Source: Phaeobacter italicus
Lineage (GTDB): Bacteria > Pseudomonadota > Alphaproteobacteria > Rhodobacterales > Rhodobacteraceae
Assembly (NCBI RefSeq): GCF_001258055.1
Contig: NZ_CVRM01000022.1
Coordinates: forward strand, 1-64,000
Reading direction: 5' to 3'
Length of the DNA stretch: 64,000 bases
In this document: piece after piece, positions 8,965 through 17,881 of the stretch
Numbering within the stretch: position 1 is the first letter of the stretch
Layout of the letters: the number at the start of each line of letters is the position of its first letter
The notes under the pieces: generated by a model
Seen by the model: only the letters and a program-made list of their open reading frames with translations
Databases searched by the model: none
Told to the model about the DNA's origin: nothing
Position numbers and translations under genes: made by a program

Positions 8965-9430
8965 TCTGGGCTCCTGCGATGTGAAAACTGTAACTCTTGA
9001 TCTGATGTTCGGTAAATGGCGCGCCGTCGCGCAGTTGCTCGACGCCCTTGATCGCGCTGAGACAGGTGCCCCAGAACGCCACCGCATTGGGGGATCCGGC
9101 CGAGATGCCCATCCGCCAGTAGCCGGGGAATTCAGCAAAAATCAGGCTGGCTGCTGCATGGCCATAGCCCAACCTGCGCTTGGTGTCGCAGATGTAGAAT
9201 TCTGACAGCTCACGCCGGTCCTCTGGCAGGTTCAGCACGATCGCAAAGCCGATGCGGTCTTCATCCTGGCGGATCCAGAAGGCGGTGACATCCTTGCGGT
9301 GCAGCATCTGGCCCGCGCGTTCGCTTGGGTCGATCCGCAGATCCGGGGCGATCTCGGAGTAATAGCGGGTCAGCGCCGCTGCAAGCCGCGCGCGTTCGCG
9401 TGGCAGGATCAAGGTCAGTCGAAAGCTCAT
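8957..9430 (-). CDS. GNAT-family N-acetyltransferase-like protein
   Basis: A 157-residue protein with the GNAT pattern. The strand IGFAIVLNL is followed by ELSEFYICDTKRRLGYG, which corresponds to the beta4 and acetyl-CoA pyrophosphate loop region (R/Q-x-x-G-x-G/A). A C-terminal segment SPNAVAFWGTC resembles the end of the fold. The substrate is unknown. It starts with ATGA overlapping the stop of the double-ATPase gene and overlaps the following aldehyde dehydrogenase by eight bases. The three are therefore probably translated in a coupled way, and the protein most likely handles an amine or amino compound connected with the transporter. Confidence 0.7.
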   Translation of the reverse strand: MSFRLTLILPRERARLAAALTRYYSEIAPDLRIDPSERAGQMLHRKDVTAFWIRQDEDRIGFAIVLNLPEDRRELSEFYICDTKRRLGYGHAAASLIFAEFPGYWRMGISAGSPNAVAFWGTCLSAIKGVEQLRDGAPFTEHQIKSYSFHIAGAQND

Positions 9431-11034
9431 GCCGCCCCCGTTGCCAGATCGGGCAGCACCGGGGCGGCCGCAATCAGGGATTTCGTGTATGGATGTTGTG
9501 GCGCGGAAAAGAGATCTTCGGTCTGGCCGTGTTCTACGATCTGACCTTTTTGCATGACCAGACAGCGGTCGGTCATGCTGCGCACCACATGTAGATCGTG
9601 GCTGATGAAAAGGTAACTCAGCCCATAGGCGCTGCACAGTTCCGCCAGCAGGTCGAGGATCTGCGCCCGCACGGAAACATCCAGCGCAGACACGGCTTCG
9701 TCAAACAGGATCAGCTCTGGCCGCGTGATGAGTGCGCGCGCAATGGCAATGCGCTGACGCTGGCCACCAGAGAACTGATGGATGTAGCGATCTGCATCCT
9801 CGGGATTGAGCCCCACCGCGATCAGTGCTTCGGCCACGCGGTTGTCGCGGTCCTGTCCGGTTGGGGCATCCGACACCCCGTGGAAGGGTTCGGTGATCAG
9901 CCTCGCCACCTTGTGGCGGGGGTTGAAGCTGCCAAAGGGATCTTGGAACACCACCTGCATCTTGCGCCGCTGCTCTGCCGTCAGCCCCTTGCCCGACAGG
10001 GGGGAGCCATCCAGCAAGATCTCGCCCCCTTGGAGGGGTTCGAGCCCCAGGATGGCGCGGGTCAGGGTGGATTTTCCGCAGCCGGATTCACCGACCAGCC
10101 CCAGCCGCTCGCCACGATGCAGGGCGAAACTGACGTGGTCCACCGCGCGCATGTGTTCTGCTGGTGCAAACAGGCGTTTGCGGGGCAGGGGATAGTCGCG
10201 CACCGCGTTGCGTACCTCGAGCAGCGGAGCGCTCTGCGGGTCCGTCGTGACCGGCGGCGGCAGATCGGCCTGGTGGTTCGATGCGGCAAAGAGCTTTTGC
10301 GTATAGGGGTGCCGCCGGGTGGCAAGCAGCTGCTTGGTGCTCCCTGTTTCCACCACCTCTCCCTTGCGCATGACCACGATGTGATCCGCCATGTCGGCCA
10401 CAACGGCCAGATCATGGGTGATGATGATCATCCCCATGCCGTAATCGCGCACCAGATCGCGCAGCAGATCAAGGATCTGCGCCTGCGTGGTCACATCCAG
10501 TGCAGTTGTCGGTTCATCCGCGATCAGCAGCGCGGGGCGCATGGCGATGGCCATCGCGATGACCACCCGCTGACGTTGCCCACCGGACAGTTCGTGGGGA
10601 TAACGGCTGAGCGGGAAGCGGTCGGCAGGCAGGCCAACCCGATCCAGCAGGCTGCGGGCCTCGGCTTCGGCTTCGGTTCTGGTTGCGCTGCTGTGCAGGA
10701 GGATGGTTTCCATCACCTGATCGCCAATGCTCTGCACCGGGTTTAGCGCGGTCATCGGTTCCTGAAACACCATGCCGATCTTGTGGCCGCGCAGGTCGCA
10801 CATCTGCTCTTCGCTCAGCGCCAACAGGTCCTGTCCCTCAAGGCTGAGATGCCCAGACAGGCGGGTGCAGTTGGGCAGCAGACGCAGGATGGTGAGCGCC
10901 GTCAGCGATTTGCCCGATCCGCTTTCGCCGGTGATGGCAAGGATCTCGCCGGGATCAACCGACAAAGAGACATCGCGCAAGATCGGAAACGCCCCGATGG
11001 AAAGCGACAGGTTGGTCACATCAAGCAGCGTCAT
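9427..11034 (-). CDS. peptide-type ABC transporter, fused double ATP-binding protein
   Basis: A 535-residue protein carrying two complete ABC ATPase domains in tandem, like YejF/GsiA or fused DppD-DppF. Domain 1 has Walker A GESGSGKS near residue 40, signature LSGGQRQR and Walker B LLIADEPTTALD. Domain 2 has Walker A GESGCGKST near residue 320, signature FSGGQRQR and LILFDEAVSALD. Each half ends with an oligopeptide-transporter tail (RHPYT, QHPYT). The ATG at 11034 overlaps the stop of the permease gene by four bases. The longer open frame upstream lies over that permease and is rejected. It powers import through the two permeases encoded just upstream. The binding protein is probably the one at 14425-15903. 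Confidence 0.92.
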   Translation of the reverse strand: MTLLDVTNLSLSIGAFPILRDVSLSVDPGEILAITGESGSGKSLTALTILRLLPNCTRLSGHLSLEGQDLLALSEEQMCDLRGHKIGMVFQEPMTALNPVQSIGDQVMETILLHSSATRTEAEAEARSLLDRVGLPADRFPLSRYPHELSGGQRQRVVIAMAIAMRPALLIADEPTTALDVTTQAQILDLLRDLVRDYGMGMIIITHDLAVVADMADHIVVMRKGEVVETGSTKQLLATRRHPYTQKLFAASNHQADLPPPVTTDPQSAPLLEVRNAVRDYPLPRKRLFAPAEHMRAVDHVSFALHRGERLGLVGESGCGKSTLTRAILGLEPLQGGEILLDGSPLSGKGLTAEQRRKMQVVFQDPFGSFNPRHKVARLITEPFHGVSDAPTGQDRDNRVAEALIAVGLNPEDADRYIHQFSGGQRQRIAIARALITRPELILFDEAVSALDVSVRAQILDLLAELCSAYGLSYLFISHDLHVVRSMTDRCLVMQKGQIVEHGQTEDLFSAPQHPYTKSLIAAAPVLPDLATGAA

Positions 11035-11846
11035 GCCCGTCCCCCCTGCAATTTCGGGTCCAGCCAGTCGCGCAGCCCGTCCCCCATCAGGTTCAGGCCG
11101 AGAACGGTGAGGATGATCGCACAGCCCGGCACCAGCGCCATATGCGGGGCGAGGCTGACCATGGTCTGCGCATCGGCCAGCATCCGGCCCCAGCTGGGCA
11201 CCGGCGGCTGGGCGCCAAGGCCCACATAGCTGAGACCTGCTTCGGCCAGAATGCCGAGCGAGAACTGGATGGTGCCCTGTACGATCAGCAGGTTGGCAAC
11301 ATTGGGCAGAATATGTTCTGCCGAAATCCGCGCCGACCCCTTGCCAGCGACACGGGCGGCGAGAATGAATTCCCGCTGCCAAAGCGACAGCGCCGCGCCA
11401 CGGGTCACGCGGGCAAAGACAGGGATGTTGAAAATGCCGATGGCGATGATTGCATTGATCGCACCGGCGCCAAGGATTGCGGTGATCAGGATGGCGATGA
11501 CCAGCGACGGGAAGGCAAAGACCAGATCATTGGCCCGCATGATGCCTTCGTCCAGCCAGGAACCCCGTTTGGCCGCAGCGGCCAGTCCCAAAGGCACGCC
11601 AAGCCCCATGCCGATCCCCACCGCCACCAGCGCCACCGCAATCGAGGTGCGCGCGCCGACCATGATCATCGACAGGATATCGCGGCCAAAGTGATCTGTG
11701 CCAAGCCAATGTTCCGCGTTTGGCGCCTGCAATTTGGCGGGGATGTTCAGGGCGGTGTGGTCGTAGGGTGTCCAGATGAAGGACAGCAATGCTGCCAGCA
11801 GCACCAGCGCGGAGAGGATACCACCAAGAAAGAGACTACGGGTCAT
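11031..11846 (-). CDS. peptide-type ABC transporter permease (DppC family)
   Basis: A 271-residue inner-membrane permease of the DppC/OppC class. It opens with one hydrophobic segment, then HWLGTDHFGRDILS, which is the conserved periplasmic motif before the transport core. About five further membrane spans and the cytoplasmic EAA loop (AARVAGKGSARISAEHILPN) follow. Start: the ATG at 11846, giving MTRSLFLGG, matches family length. The 52 residues the open frame could add upstream are low-complexity translation of a GC-rich intergenic element. Its stop overlaps the ATPase start by four bases. It pairs with the DppB-type permease encoded 127 bases upstream. Confidence 0.92.
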   Translation of the reverse strand: MTRSLFLGGILSALVLLAALLSFIWTPYDHTALNIPAKLQAPNAEHWLGTDHFGRDILSMIMVGARTSIAVALVAVGIGMGLGVPLGLAAAAKRGSWLDEGIMRANDLVFAFPSLVIAILITAILGAGAINAIIAIGIFNIPVFARVTRGAALSLWQREFILAARVAGKGSARISAEHILPNVANLLIVQGTIQFSLGILAEAGLSYVGLGAQPPVPSWGRMLADAQTMVSLAPHMALVPGCAIILTVLGLNLMGDGLRDWLDPKLQGGRA

Positions 11847-11873
11847 CGGGGGCCTCGCGTTGATACGGCTCGT

Positions 11874-11966
11874 CCGGCCGACAGGTCGGGCAGCGCCCGA
11901 CCCTCCCCACGGGAGGGCGCTTTGCACCCACCCAGGCTCGGGCGCCGTCCTGTCGGGAGGGTCGTT
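11874..11966. repeat. GC-rich intergenic inverted-repeat element inside the transporter operon
   Basis: The 127-base gap between the two permease genes is unusual in an operon whose other joints overlap by a few bases. It is filled by nested inverted repeats. CGACAGG at 11879-11885 pairs with CCTGTCG at 11949-11955. GCGCCC plus CCTCCC at 11893-11907 pair with GGGAGGGCGC at 11911-11920. CGACCCTCCC is partly repeated in inverted form as GGGAGGGTCG at 11955-11964. This looks like a REP-type palindromic element that could fold in RNA or DNA. Whether it is repeated in the genome cannot be seen here, as no second copy lies in the window. Confidence 0.5.
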
Positions 11967-11973
11967 TGGTATG

Positions 11974-12921
11974 TCATCCGCGCCCCCGCAGTCTCGGGTC
12001 AACCAGCGCGTAAGTCAGATCGACCAGGAAATTCACCATGATCACGGCAAAAACCAAGAGCATCACGACGCTCTCCACCACGATCAGATCGCGGGCGGAA
12101 ATGGCCTGAAACACCAGCCGCCCCAGACCGGGGAGGTAGAACACCTGTTCAATGATGATCGCGCCTGCCAGCAGAAAGGAAAACTGCAACCCGATGATGG
12201 TCAGCACCGGGATCAGCGCGTTGCGCAGCCCGTGCCGCCATAGGGCCTGCCGCTGGCTCAGACCTTTGGCGCGGGCGGTTCGGATGAAATCCTCTCCCAG
12301 AATGTCGAGAAGCGCCGAGCGCATGACACGGGCCAGGATGGCCGCCTGTGGCAGGGCGAGCGCGATGGCGGGCAGGGTGAGGGAATGCAGCGCAGCGAGC
12401 GGCCCTGCCTCCCAGCCGACAAAGCCCCCGGCGCTGAACCAGCGCAGATTGATGGCAAAGACCAGCACCAGCATCATCGCAAACCAGAAGTTTGGCACCG
12501 CAACCCCCAGCTGGGTTGCCCCCATCACCGCGATATCGCCTGATTTGCCCCGGCGCGCGGCGGCATAGATGCCTGCGGGCAGGGCAATCAGCGTAGAGAG
12601 GGTCAGCGCATAGATCGCCAGCGGCAGCGACACCCAGAGCCGATCTGCAACCATCTGCGCAACCGGTGTGCGATAGGTGTAAGAGGTGCCGAAATCGCCC
12701 TGCAACATGCCAGTGAACCAATTGATGTAGCGGGTGACTTTCCCCTCGTCCAAGCCCAGTTCACTGCGCAGGGCGGCGATCGTGTCGGGTTGGGCGTTGA
12801 TCCCCAGCATAAAGGACGCAGGATCACCGGGTGCAATTTCGATCACGAAAAAGATCACCCAAGAGGCAACCACAAGGCTGACGATCAGCGACAGCAGGCG
12901 TTTGGCAAAGTAGCGTCCCAT
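11974..12921 (-). CDS. peptide-type ABC transporter permease (DppB family)
   Basis: A 315-residue inner-membrane permease of the DppB/OppB class. The N-terminal span (RLLSLIVSLVVASWVIFFVIEIAPGD in part) ends in the family motif APGDPA. A periplasmic helix region (LGLDEGKVTRYINWF), about five more spans and the EAA-loop segment TARAKGLSQRQALWRHGLRN follow, and the end is VDLTYALVDPRLRGRG, typical of the class. The ATG at 12921 gives the usual start MGRYFAKRLL. It is the first gene of the minus-strand operon permease-permease-ATPase-GNAT-aldehyde dehydrogenase and is transcribed divergently from the deacetylase gene across 218 bases. Confidence 0.92.
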   Translation of the reverse strand: MGRYFAKRLLSLIVSLVVASWVIFFVIEIAPGDPASFMLGINAQPDTIAALRSELGLDEGKVTRYINWFTGMLQGDFGTSYTYRTPVAQMVADRLWVSLPLAIYALTLSTLIALPAGIYAAARRGKSGDIAVMGATQLGVAVPNFWFAMMLVLVFAINLRWFSAGGFVGWEAGPLAALHSLTLPAIALALPQAAILARVMRSALLDILGEDFIRTARAKGLSQRQALWRHGLRNALIPVLTIIGLQFSFLLAGAIIIEQVFYLPGLGRLVFQAISARDLIVVESVVMLLVFAVIMVNFLVDLTYALVDPRLRGRG

Positions 12922-13139
12922 CAGCGGCAGGTTAGGGGGGCGTCGGGCGCGGGTCCAGAGGGGGCGCCACCGATCCCTTGCAAAAGCAGAAAAATTTCCA
13001 ATTTCCAACTGTATAGGGGGCATGTTGTGGTGGCATTCGTGCGTCTATCGCGCAGGTGCCTTGTCTGTTTTCGATCTTGGCTTGGGCGGCCTGGGTCTTT
13101 GGGTTTGGCGCGGGGGCGTTCCGGGCTATCTCTGGGCTC

Positions 13140-14354
13140 ATGACTGAGATTTCGCTGGATGACCTGAACCTCTCCCCTGACCCAATGTCCGAGAGCGTCG
13201 CTGATGAGGCGCTGGATGTGATTGCCGTTCCCGAAGCGGACGCCCCGCTGTTCATCGGCTCCGAGATCTATCGCGGCTCCAGCTATGGGCGAATGCATCC
13301 GCTGCGGGTACCGCGTGTGTCCACGGTGATGGACCTGACGCGGTCGATGGGCTGGTTGCCGCTGAGCCAGTACCGCGCCTCGCCGCGTGCCAAGCCTGCG
13401 GCGCTGCACAGCTGGCACAGCCCCGACTACATTGCGGCGTTGCAGGCGGCTGAGGTCGCGCAAGAGGTCAGCGAAGAGGTCAAGGCGCGGTTCAACATCG
13501 GGACGATTTCGAACCCCGTCTTTCCAGAGATCTTTCGCAGGCCAGCCACGGCGGCTGGCGGTTCTATCCTGGCGGGAGAGCTGCTGCGGGACGGTGGCGT
13601 GGTCTACAACCCGGCGGGCGGGACACATCACGGCATGCCGGATCGGGCCAATGGGTTTTGCTATCTCAATGATCCGGTGCTGGCGATGCTGTCCCTGCGC
13701 CATCACGGGGCGCAGCGGATTGCCTATGTGGACATCGATGCCCATCACGCAGATGGGGTCGAGCACGGTTTTGCCGGCGATCCGGACGTGCTGATGATCT
13801 CGACGCACGAGGAAAACCTCTGGCCCAAGACCGGTCAGTTGGCCGATGATGCGGGGGGCAGCGCGCTGAATCTGCCAGTGCCGCGTGGGTTCAATGACAG
13901 TGAGATGGCCTATATCCGCGAGGAGCTGATCCTGCCTGCGGTGGCGGATTTTGCGCCGGATGCGGTGGTCCTGCAATGCGGGGCAGATGCGGTCACCGAG
14001 GATCCACTGGCGCATCTGGACCTGTCCAACAATGCCCATTGGTCGGTGGTCGCGGCGCTGCGGTCGCTTGCGCCGCGCTATCTGGTGTTGGGCGGTGGCG
14101 GGTATAACCCCTGGTCCGTCGGGCGGCTGTGGACCGGGGTTTGGGCGACCCTGAACGGGCATGAGATCCCCGACCGTCTGCCACCGACGGCTGAGGAGGT
14201 CCTGCGCGGGCTGGAGTTCAAGGGCCACCGTCTGGGCCGCAATCCGCCAGAGCATTGGTTCACCACGTTGCGCGATGATCCGCGCCCCGGCCCCGTGCGC
14301 GATCAGATTCGCGAGTCGGTTGCCATGCTGCGCCGGCGTCGGGGGCTGGGTTGA
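13140..14354 (+). CDS. histone deacetylase / AcuC-family deacetylase
   Basis: A protein of about 404 residues with the arginase-deacetylase fold of the HDAC superfamily. Numbering from the ATG at 13140, the catalytic pair is His163-His164 in GGTHHG. The zinc ligands are Asp200 and His202 in DIDAHHADG and Asp283 in CGADAV, and the loop LGGGGYN is present. Full active-site conservation suggests a working amidohydrolase. Bacterial members include AcuC and acetylpolyamine amidohydrolases. The resemblance in DIDAHHADG is to AcuC/HDLP, but the substrate is not determined. Start choice is uncertain: GTG 13056, ATG 13140 and ATG 13185 are all possible and none has a clear ribosome binding site. It lies between the transporter genes on the opposite strand, so it may deacetylate the imported compound. 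Confidence 0.82.
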   Translation: MTEISLDDLNLSPDPMSESVADEALDVIAVPEADAPLFIGSEIYRGSSYGRMHPLRVPRVSTVMDLTRSMGWLPLSQYRASPRAKPAALHSWHSPDYIAALQAAEVAQEVSEEVKARFNIGTISNPVFPEIFRRPATAAGGSILAGELLRDGGVVYNPAGGTHHGMPDRANGFCYLNDPVLAMLSLRHHGAQRIAYVDIDAHHADGVEHGFAGDPDVLMISTHEENLWPKTGQLADDAGGSALNLPVPRGFNDSEMAYIREELILPAVADFAPDAVVLQCGADAVTEDPLAHLDLSNNAHWSVVAALRSLAPRYLVLGGGGYNPWSVGRLWTGVWATLNGHEIPDRLPPTAEEVLRGLEFKGHRLGRNPPEHWFTTLRDDPRPGPVRDQIRESVAMLRRRRGLG

Positions 14355-14363
14355 ACGGCTGAA

Positions 14364-14391
14364 ACAGAAAACAGCGCCCGCTTGGGGCGCT
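14364..14391 (-). terminator. terminator of the substrate-binding protein gene
   Basis: On the minus strand the stem AGCGCCC/GGGCGCT closes on a short loop and is followed by GTTTTCTGTTT. It lies 34 bases past the stop of the minus-strand binding-protein gene. It also sits just after the plus-strand deacetylase stop, but no T run follows on that strand. Confidence 0.75.
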
Positions 14392-14424
14392 GCTGTTGTG
14401 GCTCTGATCCTGGGGTTTTGGGGC

Positions 14425-15903
14425 TTATTTTGCCCAGCTCACCGCCGTCAGATCGGTGGCCTGTGTCGGGGCATTGGCCCAGAGCCCCTGCAGATCGGCC
14501 TTGGCGACGCTCAATGATGCCAGCTGGAACAGGAAGCCGTTCACATAGTCATTGGCAATGATCTCCTGCGCCTGTTGCAGCATCTTGGTGCGGGCGTCGG
14601 GATCGGTGGTGCCGGTCAGCTCTGCCATCAGGTCCTGAAAGGCCGCGTTGTCATACTGGAAGTAGTAATCGGGCCGGGCATAGATGCCGATATCCATCGG
14701 TTCGGTATGGCTGACGATCGACAGACCGAAATTCTTGCCCCGGAACACGGTTTCCAGCCACTGCGCCCATTCCACGTTGATGATCTCGGCGGTGATGCCG
14801 ACCTCGGCCAGTTGCGCGGCGATGATCTCTCCCCCCCGGCGGGCGTAGGACGGCGGCGGCAGGTGCAGCGTGGTGGTGAAGCCATCGGCCAGGCCCGCCT
14901 CTGCCAGCAGTGCGCGGGCTTTCTCCGGGTCATGGGCGCTGGTGCCGGTCAGGTCGACATAGGCTGGGTTGTGGGGCGCGAAATGGGTGCCGATCGGGGT
15001 GCCGTAGCCAAACATTGCGCCATCAATGATCGCCTGCCGGTCGATCGCATGGGCCACGGCGGCGCGGACCTTGGGATTGTCGAAGGGCGCCTGTTTGTTG
15101 TTGATCGACAGAATCGTCTCACCCTCGGTGGAGCCAACAAGAACCTGGAACCTTGGGTCGGCCTCGAACTGGGGCAGGTTCTCTGGCGCGGGGAAGCCGG
15201 AGAAGGCATCCACATCCTCAGCCATCATCGCGGCAAAGGCGGCGGTCGGGTCAGAGATGAACTTAAAGGTCGCCGCACTTAGCGCCGGGGTGTCTCCCCA
15301 ATAGTTGGGGTTGCGGGCAAGGTCGATGCGATCACCCTGCACCCAGTTGGTGAAGGTGAAGGCGCCAGTGCCAACGGGGGTGGTCTTGATCGTGTCGATG
15401 CTCTCTGGTGCGACGATGACGGCATCGCCCCATGCGAGGTTGAACAGCAGATTGCCGTTGGGCTGTGACAGGGTGATCTGGACAGTCAGCGGGTCAACGA
15501 CATCCACACTGGCAATATCGGCAAACAGTGCTTTTTGCGCGTTTGTGCTATCCTCGGCGCGGGCGCGATCGAGGCTGAATTTCACATCCTCTGCGTCCAT
15601 CGTGGTGCCATCATGGAAGGTCACGCCATCCTGCAGGCGGAAGGTATAGGTCAGCCCATCCTCTGAGATCTCCCAGCTCTCGGCAAGGCCCGGCACAACA
15701 GAGCCGTCGCCCATAAAGCGGGTGAGCCCCTCGAAGACGTTGGAATAAAGCACCTGATCAATGGCGCCCGCAGCGGCGCTGGTGGGGTCAAGATGCGGCG
15801 GTTCCAGCTGAAGGGCCACGGTGACGGTGTCGCGCGCGGATGCGGCCCCCGCCAGAATGGCCAGTGCGGAACTGGCGGCAAACAGGAATGGCAGTCGTGT
15901 CAT
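14425..15903 (-). CDS. peptide-type ABC transporter substrate-binding protein
   Basis: A 492-residue periplasmic binding protein of family 5 (DppA/OppA type). It opens with a Sec signal peptide (basic MTR, a hydrophobic stretch, and cleavage probably after ASA near residue 23). Family landmarks include LEPPHLDPTSA near the mature N-terminus, LAESWEISEDGLTYTFRLQDGVTFHDG, GTGAFTF and HAIDRQAII. The ATG at 15903 is preceded by GGGAGA. It has its own terminator and is separated from the permease operon by the plus-strand deacetylase gene. It is transcribed towards those genes and is the obvious partner of the transporter. Ligands of this family range from peptides to amines, opines and sugars, so the ligand is not assigned. 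Confidence 0.92.
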   Translation of the reverse strand: MTRLPFLFAASSALAILAGAASARDTVTVALQLEPPHLDPTSAAAGAIDQVLYSNVFEGLTRFMGDGSVVPGLAESWEISEDGLTYTFRLQDGVTFHDGTTMDAEDVKFSLDRARAEDSTNAQKALFADIASVDVVDPLTVQITLSQPNGNLLFNLAWGDAVIVAPESIDTIKTTPVGTGAFTFTNWVQGDRIDLARNPNYWGDTPALSAATFKFISDPTAAFAAMMAEDVDAFSGFPAPENLPQFEADPRFQVLVGSTEGETILSINNKQAPFDNPKVRAAVAHAIDRQAIIDGAMFGYGTPIGTHFAPHNPAYVDLTGTSAHDPEKARALLAEAGLADGFTTTLHLPPPSYARRGGEIIAAQLAEVGITAEIINVEWAQWLETVFRGKNFGLSIVSHTEPMDIGIYARPDYYFQYDNAAFQDLMAELTGTTDPDARTKMLQQAQEIIANDYVNGFLFQLASLSVAKADLQGLWANAPTQATDLTAVSWAK

Positions 15904-16063
15904 CGGTGGTGTCTCCCTCTGGTGGTGGCCGTATTTTGTGACCTTTAGGAAAACTGTTCCGCATTTTCCGTCAGGTAATCAAGGTTGACGGGACATTTCG
16001 CCCCCTAGAAGCGCGCAGCGTAAATTGCTAGCGGTGCGCAATGCGAACGGAGAGGACAGCATC

Positions 16064-16927
16064 ATGAGTGCAACGGCCCGCAAAATGGCACCCAACGCCG
16101 AGGATATTCGCGCCCGCAAAGGCGGCACCCCGCTGGTGAGCCTGACCGCCTATACCACACCGATGGCGCAGTTCATGGACGGTCATTGCGATTTTGTGCT
16201 GGTCGGCGACAGCGTCGGCATGGTGCTGCATGGGCTGACGTCCACGCTGGGGGTCACCATGGAGATGATGATCCTGCACGGGCAGGCCGTCGCGCGTGGG
16301 CTGAGCCAGTCGATGATGGTGATCGACATGCCGTTCGCCAGCTATGAAGAAGGCCCCGCGCAGGCGTTTCGCAATGCCGCGCGCCTGATGGCGGAGACCG
16401 GCGCGGGCGCGGTAAAGCTGGAGGGTGGCGTGGAGATGGCGGAAACCATCCGCTTTCTCGTGAAACGTGGCATTCCGGTGATGGCGCATATTGGCCTGAC
16501 GCCGCAGTCAATCAACACGCTTGGTGGCTACAAGGTGCAGGGCCGCGATGCGCAGGTCGATGCCGTGCTGGCCGACGCCCGTGCCGTTGCCGATGCCGGG
16601 GCATTTTCCGTGGTGCTGGAAAAGGTGCCGCAGGGGCTTGCGGATCGGATCACCGCAGAGGTTGCCATTCCCACCATCGGCATTGGTGCCAGCGCGGGCT
16701 GTGATGGTCAGATTCTGGTGGTTGATGACATGCTGGGCTTTTTCACGGCCTTCAAGCCCAAGTTCGTGAAACGCTATGCCGACCTCGGCCCCTTGGCAGA
16801 GGCCGCCATTTCCGAGTATGCAGCCGACGTGCGCGCGCGCCGTTTCCCCGCGCCCGAGCATGTGTTTGCAGACCAGGCCCCGATGGCTGCCAAGACGGCA
16901 GCGTCCAAGGCCCCGCAAAAGGACTGA
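16064..16927 (+). CDS. panB: 3-methyl-2-oxobutanoate hydroxymethyltransferase
   Basis: A 287-residue TIM-barrel enzyme transferring a hydroxymethyl group from methylene-tetrahydrofolate to ketoisovalerate, giving ketopantoate for coenzyme A synthesis. Conserved PanB segments are present: [51 protein letters not shown] and [15 protein letters not shown]. The ATG at 16064 sits after GAGAGGA, so the further upstream ATG-like starts are unnecessary. It is followed after seven bases by panC, forming the usual two-gene pantothenate operon. It is transcribed divergently from the binding-protein gene over 160 bases. Confidence 0.96.
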   Translation: MSATARKMAPNAEDIRARKGGTPLVSLTAYTTPMAQFMDGHCDFVLVGDSVGMVLHGLTSTLGVTMEMMILHGQAVARGLSQSMMVIDMPFASYEEGPAQAFRNAARLMAETGAGAVKLEGGVEMAETIRFLVKRGIPVMAHIGLTPQSINTLGGYKVQGRDAQVDAVLADARAVADAGAFSVVLEKVPQGLADRITAEVAIPTIGIGASAGCDGQILVVDDMLGFFTAFKPKFVKRYADLGPLAEAAISEYAADVRARRFPAPEHVFADQAPMAAKTAASKAPQKD

Positions 16928-16934
16928 TCCCATC

Positions 16935-17786
16935 ATGACTGCCCCGATCCTGCGCCGCCTGAGCGATCTGCGCGCGTTGCATTCCGAATGGCGCCGCGAG
17001 GGTGCCCGCATTGGTCTGGTGCCCACCATGGGTGCGCTGCACGAGGGGCATCTGTCGCTGGTTGCTGCGGCCAAGGCGGCCTGCGACCGGGTGATTGTCA
17101 CGATTTTTGTGAACCCCAAGCAGTTCAACAATGCCGAGGATCTGGCGAAATATCCCCGCACTGAACTGGCGGACGCAGAGAAGCTGGCCCCTTATGGTGT
17201 GGATGCGATCTATGTGCCGGATCCCGATCAGATCTATCCCGAAGGCTATGCCACAACCGTCTCTGTTACGGGGCTGACCGATGTGATGGAGGGCGAATTC
17301 CGGCCTGGCCATTTTGACGGTGTGGCGACTGTGGTGGCCAAACTGTTCCTGCAAAGCGGTGCGGATGAGGCATTTTTCGGGGAAAAGGACTATCAGCAGC
17401 TGATGGTCGTGACCCGGATGGCCCGCGATCTGGATATTCCCATCACCGTGCATGGATGCGCCACCGTGCGCGAAGCCTCGGGGCTGGCGATGTCTTCGCG
17501 CAACATGCGCCTGTCACCAGAGGCGCTGGGCAAGGCCGGGCAGCTGTATCCGGTGTTGCGGGAGCTGGCAGATCAGCTGCAGGCGGGGGGGCGGTTTGAC
17601 GATATTTTGCCAGCCGCCAAGGCCCGTCTGAGCGAGGAGGGCTTTGGGGAGCTGGAGTATCTCGACTTGCGCTGCGGCGAAACTCTGGCACCGCTGGAGC
17701 GCGCGGACCGGCCCGCGCGTCTGCTGGTTGCGGTCTGGCTTGATGGGATCCGGCTGATCGACAATATCGCTGTTGATCCGGTCTGA
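16935..17786 (+). CDS. panC: pantothenate synthetase
   Basis: A 283-residue ATP-dependent ligase joining pantoate and beta-alanine. It has the nucleotidyltransferase HIGH-type motif in [14 protein letters not shown]. It also has FVNPKQF, the Lys of GEKDYQQL and the second ATP motif MSSRNMRLS. Length is normal. The ATG at 16935 lies seven bases past panB, so the two are co-transcribed. No panD or panE is present nearby. Confidence 0.96.
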   Translation: MTAPILRRLSDLRALHSEWRREGARIGLVPTMGALHEGHLSLVAAAKAACDRVIVTIFVNPKQFNNAEDLAKYPRTELADAEKLAPYGVDAIYVPDPDQIYPEGYATTVSVTGLTDVMEGEFRPGHFDGVATVVAKLFLQSGADEAFFGEKDYQQLMVVTRMARDLDIPITVHGCATVREASGLAMSSRNMRLSPEALGKAGQLYPVLRELADQLQAGGRFDDILPAAKARLSEEGFGELEYLDLRCGETLAPLERADRPARLLVAVWLDGIRLIDNIAVDPV

Positions 17787-17800
17787 GGCGGATTGGACAA

Positions 17801-17836
17801 ACTAATCGATTAGTAGGGGCTGGTAGCGGTACCGCT
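17801..17836 (+). promoter_or_regulatory. two operator-like palindromes upstream of glpK
   Basis: Two perfect palindromes lie in the 95 bases between panC and glpK: ACTAATCGATTAGT (17801-17814) and AGCGGTACCGCT (17825-17836). Their centres are 23 bases apart, about two helical turns. The second has a central pyrimidine-purine step like many LacI-family operators. No regulator gene is adjacent. Binding by a repressor of glycerol use is inference. Confidence 0.55.
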
Positions 17837-17881
17837 TTTGCGTCTAATCTCTGCTCCGACACGACCCAGGGAGGGGCAGAG

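Noticed and set aside
7513-9000. 495-codon plus-strand frame opposite the aldehyde dehydrogenase
   Set aside because: An antisense shadow of a high-GC gene. The minus-strand product has all aldehyde dehydrogenase motifs, while this one has none.
9598-10746. Long plus-strand frame opposite the double ATPase
   Set aside because: Antisense shadow with no recognisable domain. Both ABC ATPase domains are intact on the minus strand.
15985-16011. TTGACG and TAGAAG as a promoter for panB
   Set aside because: The spacing is 15 bases and the -10 match is poor. It is not strong enough to list.
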